Assembly: GCF_011045125.1 (NCBI RefSeq)
Contig: NZ_JAAKZF010000006.1
Coordinates: 62,001-126,000, forward strand
DNA length: 64,000 nt
Source of the DNA: Allomesorhizobium camelthorni
GTDB taxonomy: Bacteria; Pseudomonadota; Alphaproteobacteria; Rhizobiales; Rhizobiaceae
Reading direction: 5' to 3'
In this document: positions 54,451-63,110 of the stretch, in pieces
How the letters are laid out: every line of letters begins with the position of its first letter
How positions within the stretch are numbered: position 1 is the first letter of the stretch
The notes under the pieces: generated by a model
What the model was told of the DNA's origin: nothing
Seen by the model: the letters and a program-made list of their open reading frames with translations, nothing else
Databases searched by the model: none
Translations under genes and position numbers: made by a program

Positions 54451-55682
54451 CTATGGGGATTTAGGTTTTCGGCTGGTGACGGGGATGGCGTGACCGCCTC
54501 GGGAAACGCCGGGATGGATGCGGACGGACCGCCTCGTCTTCCAGTTGCGCGGTATTGTCGGCTCGGCGCGACGAGGGCTACGGCCCTGTCGACGTCGATG
54601 ATCACCATGGACGGTCGCCAGCCAGTTCTCGGGCATGTCGTCGACAACGATCCTGCAGGCGCGGAGTAAGGTCATAACCTTCTCGCCCAACGTCCGGCGG
54701 TTCAGCTCGGGAACCTTGCCGGCCATGCCTACGGGAGCGCCCATCTCGGTAAGCAGCGCGCGCACCCGCCTGGCGACATGTCTGAAGGCGCTCGGGCCCA
54801 TGAACGTGTCGACCTCTTCGAGGCCACAGCGGTCGAGGATGTTCTCCAGTGCGCTCATCGCATTAATCAGGCGACTCTCGTCGTAGGCGACCGGCGCCGT
54901 CAACCAGCGGATCGCGGCGTCGAGGTCCCCACCGCTGCGCGACGCGCAAAGTAGCTGTCGCACGCGCAAGCGAAGATCGGCTCGAGGTGGAGTTCGTGGA
55001 ACGGTGCCATGAAGGGTGGCGAGGCGCGGCCTTGCCGCGCGATCCGGACCATGACAACTCCCGCGTGATACCGTTCTTCAATCACCGGACGGAGATAGGT
55101 GTCGGAGGCGAACGAAAGCACGCGCGCCACATGGGTCAGCAGGCGCTCGCTCTCCTCCCACCAATCTGCGCTGCCGCCATCGCCCGGCCGGTGCAGGGTG
55201 ATGAAGCCGTTCGGCTCCTGCGCCTCGCGATCCTGGCGAGGACCACCGATGGTGACGCGGCCGAGTGGCGTCTCGTGAGCGATGCGCCTGAAGGTGCGGA
55301 ACTGCCGGACCAGCCACACGCGGGTGTCGTGTCGGGGCTCTCGCTCGGCGCGAGGCGGCAGCTCGAGCTCAGCGTCGTAGCAATCGCCCTGGTAGCTCAG
55401 CTCCTGTCCCGGTTGAGAGCCGTGGCTGAACTGGACGATGTGGAAGGAATCCGACCGGAAGACGTGCCCCACCTCGCTCCTGCCCTCAAGGGTGATCATG
55501 TGGACGGGCGTTCCCGGTCGCCCGTCCACATGCAGCGCGTACGCCTCAGGTCAGAAAGGGATGCGGTCAAGGTTGAGTTGGAGAACGCCGAGGTCGTCCA
55601 CCGTCACCTCGAAGCTGACCGGAACGCTGCTGTTGTGACCCGACAATGAGCCTTGAAAGCGTGTAGTCTCGAAGAATGGCAT
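54451..55682 (-). pseudogene. Broken gene resembling an ApeA/HEPN-type defence protein
   Basis: Coding sense can be followed on the minus strand through three lesions. It begins at an ATG at 55682 (MPFFETTRFQGSLSG, VPVSFEVTVDDLGVLQLNL) and meets an in-frame TGA at 55551-55553. The same frame continues for over 200 codons (HMITLEGRSEVGHVF, GFITLHRPGDGG, LLTHVARVLSFASDTYLRP). Near 54940 it shifts into another frame (GDLDAAIRWLTAPVAYDESR, INAMSALENILDRCG, KVPELNRRTLGEKVMTLLRA). A further shift near 54610 is likely. Restored, it would be about 400 aa. The layout, N-terminal beta domain then helical HEPN-like end with ALE, recalls ApeA abortive-infection proteins; that link is tentative. Confidence 0.6.
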
Positions 55683-55909
55683 GCGGGAGGTGTTACAACG
55701 ACAGGCCCTGAAGGAGAAGCCTTCCGCTGAGCTCGAAGCCCTTACTGGAACGACTGCTTTCCGCGGCTCCGTGCTGAAAAGCGGGCCGGCAGCTTTCGGC
55801 CCCCCATTGAAATCCCGTCACACTTGTAACTCTCACCTCCCCCTCCGCCCGAGCTAGCGTCTTCGTATCGAAACCGTTGGAAACGGCGAATTCGACCGGA
55901 GGACCGGAA

Positions 55910-56203
55910 ATGACGATGTTTGCAGCCAAAGGGAAAGCCGCTTCGTTGCTCGGGCAGGCGGTCGATTTGGCCGGCTGGCTCGGGCTCGCCGCCACCCCGA
56001 CCTTCGCACTGATGGCCTGGATTTCTGCCGTCGGCTTGCCGGACATGACCATGTGCTCTGCCGCCTCGGCTTTCATGCCGATCAACGACATGGCCCTGAT
56101 GTACCTGCTGATGAGCCTCTTTCACGTATCGCCGTGGCTGAAGCTCTTTCCGCCCGTTCGCATTACCGCAACACTTCCGTCACCCAAACCGAGGAGACTG
56201 ACA
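55910..56203 (+). CDS. Small membrane protein, in frame with the DUF899 gene
   Basis: An ATG at 55910 (GACCGGAAATG; ribosome site CCGGAGGACCGG) opens a hydrophobic segment: LLGQAVDLAGWLGLAATPTF, LMAWISAVGLPDMTMC and MYLLMSLFHVSPWLKL. This looks like a two-to-three-helix membrane protein of about 85-95 residues of the sort found in Rhizobiales. No stop codon follows: the frame runs straight into the DUF899 gene at 56204, which has its own ribosome site. Either the stop was lost, or the product is a 329-aa fusion. Confidence 0.55.
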
Positions 56204-56896
56204 ATGCAACACGCTGTTGTTTCACGCGATGACTGGCTGACCGCCCGCCGGGACCTCCTGCAAGCGGAGAAGGAACTCACCCATCTTCGCGACAAGGTCG
56301 CACGCGAGCGGCTCGCCCTGCCATGGGTGCCTATCGAGAAGGAATACCTGTTTGACACGCCGGATGGTCCGCGCGCGCTCGCCGATCTCTTCGACGGCCG
56401 TTCGCAACTTCTGGTACAACATTTCATGTTCGCGCCGGGATGGAAGGAAGGCTGCCCGAGCTGCTCATTCATGGCCGATCACACCGGCGGCATGAACAAG
56501 CATCTGGCGCATCACGACGTTACCATGATCGCCGTCTCGCGCGCGCCGCTTGCCGAGATCGAGCGCTATCGCAGACGTATGGGCTGGCAGTTCAGGTGGG
56601 TGTCCTCGAACGGCAATCCGTTCAACTACGATTTCCGGGTTAGTTTCACGCCCGAGGAGGTGGCCACCGGGCACATCGACTACAACTTCGGCGAATGGCG
56701 GGAAACCGGCGAGGAATGGCCTGGCCTGAGCGCCTTCTACAAGGATGAGGCTGGCGATGTCTTTCACACCTACTCCACCTTCGGCCGCGGTGTAGAGGTG
56801 ATGATGGGCACCTACGCCATACTCGACCTCATGCCGAAGGGGCGCAACGAAGCGGAGGGAATGGACTGGGTGCGCCGCCACGACCGCTACGCGTAG
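56204..56896 (+). CDS. DUF899 thioredoxin-like protein
   Basis: 230 aa from the ATG at 56204, preceded by GAGGAGACTGAC. Family marks are DWLTARRDLLQAEKELTHLRD, PWVPIEKEYLFDTPDG, APGWKEGCPSCSFMAD with the CxxC-like pair, and HHDVTMIAVSRAPL. The end has FHTYSTFGRGVEVMMGTYAILDL. DUF899 proteins have a thioredoxin/AhpC-like fold; the reaction is unproven. The in-frame upstream extension is described separately. Confidence 0.85.
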   Translation: MQHAVVSRDDWLTARRDLLQAEKELTHLRDKVARERLALPWVPIEKEYLFDTPDGPRALADLFDGRSQLLVQHFMFAPGWKEGCPSCSFMADHTGGMNKHLAHHDVTMIAVSRAPLAEIERYRRRMGWQFRWVSSNGNPFNYDFRVSFTPEEVATGHIDYNFGEWRETGEEWPGLSAFYKDEAGDVFHTYSTFGRGVEVMMGTYAILDLMPKGRNEAEGMDWVRRHDRYA

Positions 56897-56948
56897 TCCC
56901 GGCGGGGGACGGTGGAATGATGCCCGGATGGTAAACGAGAAATGGGGT

Positions 56949-56979
56949 AATTGCCGGACCTTACCTGCATCCGGCAATT
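56949..56979 (+). terminator. Hairpin after the DUF899 gene, next to the group II intron end
   Basis: AATTGCCGGA pairs exactly with TCCGGCAATT around 11 bases, followed by TTTGCC. It may end the DUF899 transcript. The group II intron 3' end lies about 25 bases further on; group IIC introns favour sites beside terminator hairpins. Confidence 0.55.
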
Positions 56980-57002
56980 TGCCCTCGTATCTAGAGGTCG
57001 AA

Positions 57003-57391
57003 GATCGGGATAGGGGGACGCCTCGCGGCGCCGCCCCTCCCACACCACCGGGCATACGGATCACGTACCACGGCGGTTCGACCGGATTAAGCTTAGACAG
57101 AGACATAGAGACGGGGGAGACCGAGCGACTCGAAGTGGTGGTTGCGCAGGGTCTGTTGGACCGCCGGGTGTCCTGACATGCGACAGAATCCCGTCGGTGA
57201 ACCGGCAGCTACCGCGGCCCGGAGCTTTGGCACGCCCGACGGCGCAACTCCTTGTAGCGGTTGTGCCCGTTCCCCCATTGCCGCCAAAGATACATGCGTA
57301 ATCTTCGGCGGGTCCACGCTTCCAAGTTCGTAAGCACCCGCGGGGTCTGGCAGAAGCCGAAGCGGACCTTGCACGTTACTAGCCGCCGCAC
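57003..57391 (-). mobile_element. 3' fragment of a group II intron (reverse-transcriptase tail plus domains V and VI)
   Basis: On the minus strand, coding remnants of the intron-encoded protein appear in two frames: LEAWTRRRLRMYLWRQWGN...RYKELRRR (from about 57350), then GHPAVQQTLRNHHFESLGLP and a stop at 57093. This is the usual C-terminus of group II intron maturases (W-RRRLR-LWRQW, N-F-SLGLPRL). Just downstream, 57077-57044 folds as a domain V: ACCGCCG with CGGTGGT, and TACG with CGTA closing TGATC, with CGC as candidate catalytic triad. A domain VI-like stem and CCCTATCCCGAT follow, as at intron 3' ends. The 5' part is missing and the frame is broken, so it is dead. Confidence 0.75.
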
Positions 57392-57447
57392 GATTAGAAC
57401 GCGGCTCCCTTGATTCCCGAGGGCGCGGCTGGAGCCGCAGCCTCACG

Positions 57448-59040
57448 CTAAGGTACGCCAGCGCGCGCTTTCGCGTATCGGGAGAGGCCGATCTTGATCG
57501 CGACCAGCACGGGCGCGGCGATTAAAAATAGCAGGGCGACTGCGTTGAACGCTGTGTCGAAGGCGATCACGGTGGACTGACCGGTGACGACCTTGCCCAG
57601 GAGGCTCGTGGCTGCCCTGCTGGCTGCCGCCGCGTCCATTCCTCCTCTTGCTACGAGCGCGGCTGTCGTCGTCGTCAGACGCTCGCTGACCGCAGGAACG
57701 CCTGCGGTGACGTTGGCGCCGAGCGCCGCGACATTGGCGGCGACGTTATGGTCGATCAGTGTCTGGAGACTGGCGACTCCCATAAGACCGCCAAGCTGGC
57801 GACCCGTATTGAAGAGGCCGATGCCGGAGGCGAGGTTCTGGCTGTTGAGGTTGCTGAAGGCGATGAGGGTGATCGATAAAAACAGGAAGCCAAGGCCCAA
57901 GCCGCGCAACAGGATGGCAGCCATCATGTCGTCGGCGCCGCTTTCGCGGGTCGAGCCGGACAGCATCCACATCGCAACCATGATCATCAAGATTCCAAAG
58001 GGCACTGTGGCGATCGGAGGAACGCGGCGGACCTGCATGAGGAAGGCAGCAATGAAAAGCGCGCCGATGAAGAGCGCGCCACTGGGTAACAGGAGCTGGC
58101 CGGCGTTGGTCGGTGTGAAGGCGAGCACGGACACGGCAAACGAAGGGATCAGGAACGCGCTCCCGAACAACGCGGCACCAGCCACAAAACTGACGATGAA
58201 GGCAAAGGAAAAATCGTCGAAGCGGAACAAGGTGAAATCGAGCAGGCCCTGGCCCTTCGCCATCACTTGCTGGCCAAGAAATGCCAGCAGAGCGGCCGCG
58301 CCGATCAATGTCAGGCACATAATACGCGGTTCCTCGAACCAGTCCCATCGGCTGCCTTGGCTGAACACGTATGTGAAGCAGAAGAGCGCTATGGAGATGA
58401 GTGAGAAACCAACCCAGTCGAATGGACGGCGCGCGGTCTTAGCGGGCGTCGGGCTGTCCGCGAGCAGCAGGAGTCCGGCGGCCGCCAGCGCCACCGGAAC
58501 GACGCTGAAGAAGATCCACGTCCACGACTGGCTATCGAGCAACCACCCCTGAAGGGCCGGGGCGATCGTCGCGGGGGCAACGACCGACCCCATTGCGAAC
58601 AGGGCTTGAAGGATCGGTTGGCGGTGTCGCGGATAGGCGAGAAAAATGATCGCCTGGCCCCCGACAAGCAGGGTGCCGCCGGAGAAGCCCTGAATAATTC
58701 GAAGGGCGACCAGCAGGTCCAACCGAGCAGTGATCGCGGCGAAGGCGCAGGCCATGCCCATGACCAGGGTTGAGCCGATGATCAGACTGCGCGGATTGAT
58801 ACGATTCATCAGCCAAGGGGCGGCCATGAATCCTATCAGCTTCAGGGCGGTGTATCCGATATCCAGCCAGGCGAACTCATCAGGAGTTGCATACGTGTCG
58901 CCGATGATATCGCCGCGCCCGAGCGACAGGACTGTGCTTGCGATCGCCTCCGTCAGTGCGGCGAGCACTACGCCCGCGACGAGAAGGGCTCCTGTCGCAG
59001 GTCGGTCGCGACTCGGCGTGGCGGCGACGGCCGTGGTCAT
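57448..59040 (-). CDS. MFS efflux transporter, DHA2/EmrB type
   Basis: 530 aa with about 14 hydrophobic segments. MFS motifs include LDIGYTALKLIGFMAAPWL, LRIIQGFSGGTLLVGGQAIIF and SGIGLFNTGRQLGGLMGVA in pieces, as in EmrB-like drug/proton antiporters. With the HlyD-like protein encoded upstream it would form an efflux path across the inner membrane, with an outer-membrane partner encoded elsewhere. A nucleotide cyclase gene lies between the two. The final helices run to KIGLSRYAKARAGVP. Confidence 0.88.
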   Translation of the reverse strand: MTTAVAATPSRDRPATGALLVAGVVLAALTEAIASTVLSLGRGDIIGDTYATPDEFAWLDIGYTALKLIGFMAAPWLMNRINPRSLIIGSTLVMGMACAFAAITARLDLLVALRIIQGFSGGTLLVGGQAIIFLAYPRHRQPILQALFAMGSVVAPATIAPALQGWLLDSQSWTWIFFSVVPVALAAAGLLLLADSPTPAKTARRPFDWVGFSLISIALFCFTYVFSQGSRWDWFEEPRIMCLTLIGAAALLAFLGQQVMAKGQGLLDFTLFRFDDFSFAFIVSFVAGAALFGSAFLIPSFAVSVLAFTPTNAGQLLLPSGALFIGALFIAAFLMQVRRVPPIATVPFGILMIMVAMWMLSGSTRESGADDMMAAILLRGLGLGFLFLSITLIAFSNLNSQNLASGIGLFNTGRQLGGLMGVASLQTLIDHNVAANVAALGANVTAGVPAVSERLTTTTAALVARGGMDAAAASRAATSLLGKVVTGQSTVIAFDTAFNAVALLFLIAAPVLVAIKIGLSRYAKARAGVP

Positions 59041-59097
59041 GAGCCGCTTCCTCGATCAATCTCGACACGCACTTCGGCATAGGGGAATCCGCGTTTC

Positions 59098-60339
59098 TTA
59101 CGTCCCATGTGGAGTCCACCGATCTGATTGAGCAAAGCTGTCGGTGAGCGAGTAGAGTTCGGTCGGCTCGACAAATCCTCTGAGTTCATGGCGGCCAATC
59201 GCAACCGCTGTTCCGGAATTAAGGAGCATCGCAAATCGCTCGGACATCAGGAGCGGATGGCTGGTCGCGCTGCATACAGCTTGAATCCGGCTCACCAAAT
59301 TTACGTCAGGCCCTATCACCGTGAAATCGAGGCGCTGGCCCGAGCCGATGTTGCCGTAGCCGACTTCTCCGTAGTGCAGTGCGATGCCGGTGTGGAGTTC
59401 AGCATCGGGTGCGGTGAATCGACTCAAGCCATCCAACGCACTCAGAGCGCCCTGCAAGGCGGCAGAGCAGGATACAGCGGGACTATCGCGATGGAAAAAG
59501 GCGAGTGCCGCATCGCCCATGAACTTGATCACCTCACCGCCTGCGTGGGTGATTGCCGGCACGACGCAATCGAAGTAGGCGTTGAGCAGTTCGAGCACGC
59601 GCTCTCCAGGCAATCGGTTGGAGAGCGCCGTGAAGCCGCGCAGATCGCAGAGCATCAACCCGGCCTCGAGCGTTTCGAGTTCGCCGCGGCGAATGCGACC
59701 TGCCATGACGCGCCGCGCCGTTGTCGCGCCGACATAGGTATCGAGCAGCGTCAACTCGACTCTCCTGAGAGTACGCAGCTCGCAGGCATTGCGCAGAGGA
59801 GGAACGATCCGGTCCAACACAGCTCGCTCGGATGGGGTAAAGCCGCTCGGGCGTATGGTCGAGAAGGATGCGGCACTGACCAGGCCATCGGCATTGCACA
59901 GCGGGACGATGACGAATTCGACGAGACGGCGTCCGCGGAAAAGGTCCGTATAGACCCACGCCGGGTTGATGGAGCCATCGAGGCGCACGATCAGTGGCTC
60001 GCGCGTCTCCATGACGCGCCGGAGCGGACTGCCGGCGAAGCCCGGCGAAATCTCGGTGCCGTGCTCCCTGTCATGGATCTCTACGGCTTCGTTGGGTGCC
60101 CATGCCACGCTGCGACCAAGAATTTCCGGGTGAAGCGTCCTCAAATGGAGCGTCAGCCGGTCGATCGGCAAGCCGGCCGCACGGAGGCGCCGTCCAAATC
60201 CTGCTGCCAGACCGGCGTCGTCGAGTTCGTGGCATTCATCCCCCACCAGCCATTCGATCAGTTCGACCGTAGCTGCCGAACTGGCTGAGCCGCCGCCGGC
60301 GACCGGCGGCGATTCGGATTTGGCGGATCCTGCGATCAT
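59098..60339 (-). CDS. Class III adenylate/guanylate cyclase
   Basis: 413 aa. A GAF-like N-terminal region (RVMETREPLIVRLDG, LVEFVIVPLCNADGLVSAASF) is followed by the cyclase domain from about residue 220: GLMLCDLRGFTALSNRLPGE with metal-binding Asp, GEVIKFMGDAALAFF with the second Asp and a Lys, and LDFTVIGPDVNLVSRI with the Asp that favours ATP. No membrane segment. The start overlaps the MFP gene stop (ATGA). It may couple a sensed ligand, perhaps the efflux substrate, to cyclic-nucleotide signalling; that is inference. Confidence 0.88.
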   Translation of the reverse strand: MIAGSAKSESPPVAGGGSASSAATVELIEWLVGDECHELDDAGLAAGFGRRLRAAGLPIDRLTLHLRTLHPEILGRSVAWAPNEAVEIHDREHGTEISPGFAGSPLRRVMETREPLIVRLDGSINPAWVYTDLFRGRRLVEFVIVPLCNADGLVSAASFSTIRPSGFTPSERAVLDRIVPPLRNACELRTLRRVELTLLDTYVGATTARRVMAGRIRRGELETLEAGLMLCDLRGFTALSNRLPGERVLELLNAYFDCVVPAITHAGGEVIKFMGDAALAFFHRDSPAVSCSAALQGALSALDGLSRFTAPDAELHTGIALHYGEVGYGNIGSGQRLDFTVIGPDVNLVSRIQAVCSATSHPLLMSERFAMLLNSGTAVAIGRHELRGFVEPTELYSLTDSFAQSDRWTPHGT

Positions 60340-61502
60340 TGTTCCGGCTCTTTCGTCTCAGCACTTCCATCGTGCCGACCGCGAGCCTCGTCTGGCGATT
60401 TCGTTCTCCCTGCGCCGCTCCCTCGAACGACCTCGATACGAGCGGATAGGCCGGGCACGAGGCGGCCGGGCAACGGATTGCCGATAAGCCGGATCTTCAC
60501 CGGAACGCGCTGAACGACGCGAACGAAGTTGCCGGTCGCATTGTCTGCGGGGAGTAAGCTGAAGGCAGAGCCACTGCCGGGTGCAAAGCTGTCTACCACC
60601 CCTTCAAACTTCACGTTGGGGTAGCCATCGATGGTCACACGGACGCGCTGACCGGCCTGGATATGCTCGATCTGTGTTTCCTTGAAGTTCGCTACGACCC
60701 ACACATCGACTGGAACGAGATCGAGCAGGGAGGTGCCCGGCGCGACGAGTCGGCCGATGCGAACCTGGCGGTTGCCGACAACGCCGCTGACTGGCGCACG
60801 TACCACGGTGCTGTCGAGATCGATTTGGGCGAGATCGCGTGCGGCCCGTGCCTGCGCGACGGCGGCAATGGCAGCTTCGCGTTGAGTTTCAAGAACAGCA
60901 ATGCGTTGCTGTTGCGCCTCTATCGTGGCCGATGCCGCTGATACGCCCGCCTCGGCTCTTAATCGCGCGGCGTCACTCTCATCAACCTGGGCCTGGCTCA
61001 CCGCGTTGCTGCGAACAAGTTCGCGGCGACGATCGGATGCTCGTGCCGCGAGGCTCAACTCGGCCACGGTCGAAAGTTTCTGGGCTTCGGCCTGCCGAAC
61101 TAGGGCATGCTGAAGTCGGATTTCGGCGTCGACACTGCTGAGGCGAGCCTGGGCGGCGTCGACATTGGCCACGGCTTGCGCGAGCCGCGCGCGGTAGTCC
61201 CGATCGTCGATCCGGAACAGAACATCCCCCGCTCGAACGGTTTGGTTGTCCTCAACCTCTACCGCAGTCACATAGCCCGCAACCTTTGGAGCGAGCGAGG
61301 TCACGTCTCCTCGGACATAAGCGTTGTCGGTCGACGTCTCGCCGCTCGAAAGGGCCCAAGCCCATCCGGCTGCCCCGACTACCGCGGCGCCGAGGCATAG
61401 CAACAAGCCGATTACTTTTCTCTTGTTGTGCCGCGCCACGACGACACCGGGCCCGGAGTGTTCGCCGGTGACGATGGCGACCTTGTCCTCGAGCGAGTCC
61501 AT
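60336..61502 (-). CDS. HlyD/EmrA-type membrane fusion protein
   Basis: 388 aa. An N-terminal membrane segment (VIGLLLCLGAAVVGAAGWAWAL) is followed by a biotinyl-lipoyl half-motif, ALSSGETSTDNAYVRGDV and LAPKVAGYVTAVEVEDNQTV in part, a long coiled-coil hairpin (about 110-230) and the second half, APVSGVVGNRQVRIGRLVAPG. The end is hydrophilic. It bridges the inner-membrane transporter to an outer-membrane channel. It is the first gene of the operon with the cyclase and MFS transporter. Confidence 0.9.
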   Translation of the reverse strand: MDSLEDKVAIVTGEHSGPGVVVARHNKRKVIGLLLCLGAAVVGAAGWAWALSSGETSTDNAYVRGDVTSLAPKVAGYVTAVEVEDNQTVRAGDVLFRIDDRDYRARLAQAVANVDAAQARLSSVDAEIRLQHALVRQAEAQKLSTVAELSLAARASDRRRELVRSNAVSQAQVDESDAARLRAEAGVSAASATIEAQQQRIAVLETQREAAIAAVAQARAARDLAQIDLDSTVVRAPVSGVVGNRQVRIGRLVAPGTSLLDLVPVDVWVVANFKETQIEHIQAGQRVRVTIDGYPNVKFEGVVDSFAPGSGSAFSLLPADNATGNFVRVVQRVPVKIRLIGNPLPGRLVPGLSARIEVVRGSGAGRTKSPDEARGRHDGSAETKEPEQ

Positions 61503-61590
61503 TTTTTCTCATTTCCTGTTGGATGTGGGTGGCAACGACGGCAGCCCGCGGGACCTCCCGCTGGGACTGCCGGCATCGAAGCGCGTTCGT

Positions 61591-62004
61591 TCATTCCCCG
61601 ATGGGCGTGGTCAGTTCCTTTTCGTCGGTGTCGACGACAAACACCGCCAGCAGCCGGGCAGGCTCCGTGTCGCTGGCATTCGCGCTTACTCCATGATGGG
61701 AGCCTGGCTCTTCGTAGAAGTTTTCGCCGGCCTTGTAGATCTTTTCCGGCGAGCCGTTGACGCTGCTGCGGATGGCGCCGTCGAGCACCGTCGCATAGAT
61801 GAAGGCGGAGTCGGGATGCGTGTGGGCGGGCGATGCGCCGTCCGGCTCGTATTCGACGAGCACGCCCTTCATGCTCTTGCCGGGGACGTTGGGAAGGGCG
61901 CGGTCGAATACGATCGTCACCTTGCCCGCGGGCCGGTCGCCGGCCGAGGCTGCGGTGATCGAGAGCGCTGCGAAGGCAACGGCTGAGAGAAATCTTGTAT
62001 ACAT
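61591..62004 (-). CDS. Exported cupin protein
   Basis: 137 aa from the ATG at 62004, with AAGGAG upstream. Signal peptide ends SITAASAGD. The cupin motif 1 is SPAHTHPDSAFIYATVLDG and motif 2 is YEEPGSHHGVSANAS, with the His and Glu residues for one metal. Single-domain periplasmic cupins of this kind often follow stress-response genes; the ligand is unknown. Same strand and between the efflux operon and the reductase, with separate spacing. Confidence 0.85.
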   Translation of the reverse strand: MYTRFLSAVAFAALSITAASAGDRPAGKVTIVFDRALPNVPGKSMKGVLVEYEPDGASPAHTHPDSAFIYATVLDGAIRSSVNGSPEKIYKAGENFYEEPGSHHGVSANASDTEPARLLAVFVVDTDEKELTTPIGE

Positions 62005-62103
62005 TGCAATTCTCCTTCGAGTGTATCTGTCGTGAAGGCGCGATCCGGTGCCGGGTCGACGCTTTCCTAGTTTGTCCATAGGCCTGATATGTCCGTGGGA
62101 GCC

Positions 62104-62865
62104 TTAGCGTTCCGCTTGGGCCGTCGACTGGCCGAGCCAGTCCTTGAAGCGGATCGCGCCGAGGCGCGCGTTGTCGCCGGGGGTCAGCGATTGATCGTCG
62201 AGAACAGCGCCGAAGTAGCGGGCGTGAACATCCGGCACGACCTTGTGTGTGCCCTGCGTTGCCCTGAGAAAGCGCCTGACCAGCTCGTCGAGCGGGATCG
62301 CCTCCGGACCGGCGATTTCTACCGTGCCGTTGACCGGCGGTGCGACCGCGACATCGGCGAGCGCCGCTGCCACATCGTCGGACGCGATCGGCTGGATCAG
62401 GGCCGGCGACAGGTGAACCTCCTCGCCGACGGTAGCCGACTGGGCAATGCCGCCGACAAATTCGAAGAACTGCGTCGCACGGAGGATGGTGTAGGGAATC
62501 CCGGACGCCTTGATGAGGTTTTCCTGCGCGACCTTCGCCCGGAAATAGCCGTTGTCGGGAAGCCGTTCGCTACCAACGATCGACAGGGCAACATGGTGGC
62601 GCACGCCGGCGGCCGCTTCCGCAGCCAGCAGGTTACGGCCCGACGTCTCGAAAAACTCGAGGACGGCCTTGTCTTCCCATACCGGCGCGTTCGCCACATC
62701 GACGACGACATCGGCGCCGTCGAGCGCTTCGGCCAAACCCTCGCGGGTGATGGTGTTCACGCCCGTGTTGGGGGAGGCTGCGAGCACGTCATGGCCGCGC
62801 TCGCTGAGGTTCTTCACAAGTTTCGTTCCGATGAGGCCGGTGCCTCCGATGACGACAATCTTCAT
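62104..62865 (-). CDS. NmrA-like NAD(P)-binding protein
   Basis: 253 aa from the ATG at 62865. The Rossmann nucleotide motif is VVIGGTGLIGTKLV at the start, followed by DVVVDVANAPVWED and SIVGSERLPDNGYFRAKVAQE, where Tyr and Lys are spaced as in atypical SDRs. The C-terminal part (LDELVRRFLRATQGTHKVV) resembles NmrA/SDR5 proteins, which act as redox sensors or reductases. It is likely transcribed with the cupin. Divergent from the winged-helix gene. Confidence 0.85.
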   Translation of the reverse strand: MKIVVIGGTGLIGTKLVKNLSERGHDVLAASPNTGVNTITREGLAEALDGADVVVDVANAPVWEDKAVLEFFETSGRNLLAAEAAAGVRHHVALSIVGSERLPDNGYFRAKVAQENLIKASGIPYTILRATQFFEFVGGIAQSATVGEEVHLSPALIQPIASDDVAAALADVAVAPPVNGTVEIAGPEAIPLDELVRRFLRATQGTHKVVPDVHARYFGAVLDDQSLTPGDNARLGAIRFKDWLGQSTAQAER

Positions 62866-63110
62866 GGCTTCTCTCCGATTCTCCGACCGCAACCAGTGCC
62901 GTCGATGTGCGTGGAGATTGCCTGCGCGCTCCGGGGAAGTCCTTGTAGTCACCTTGAATTGCCCTTCAGGAAAGCTTGATTATTCATCCAAGACGGTTGC
63001 CCGATCGGGATGGGATGCTCTAACCACGCGTTGCCGTGCTATCCATGGACAGAAACATTCGCCAGTTGCCCCGGCCAGGGAGCCGCGGCGCTCGGCCAGG
63101 GGATGCCGGC

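Noticed and set aside
57584-58552. 322-codon plus-strand frame opposite the MFS gene
   Set aside because: It is the complement of 14 clear membrane segments of the minus-strand transporter.
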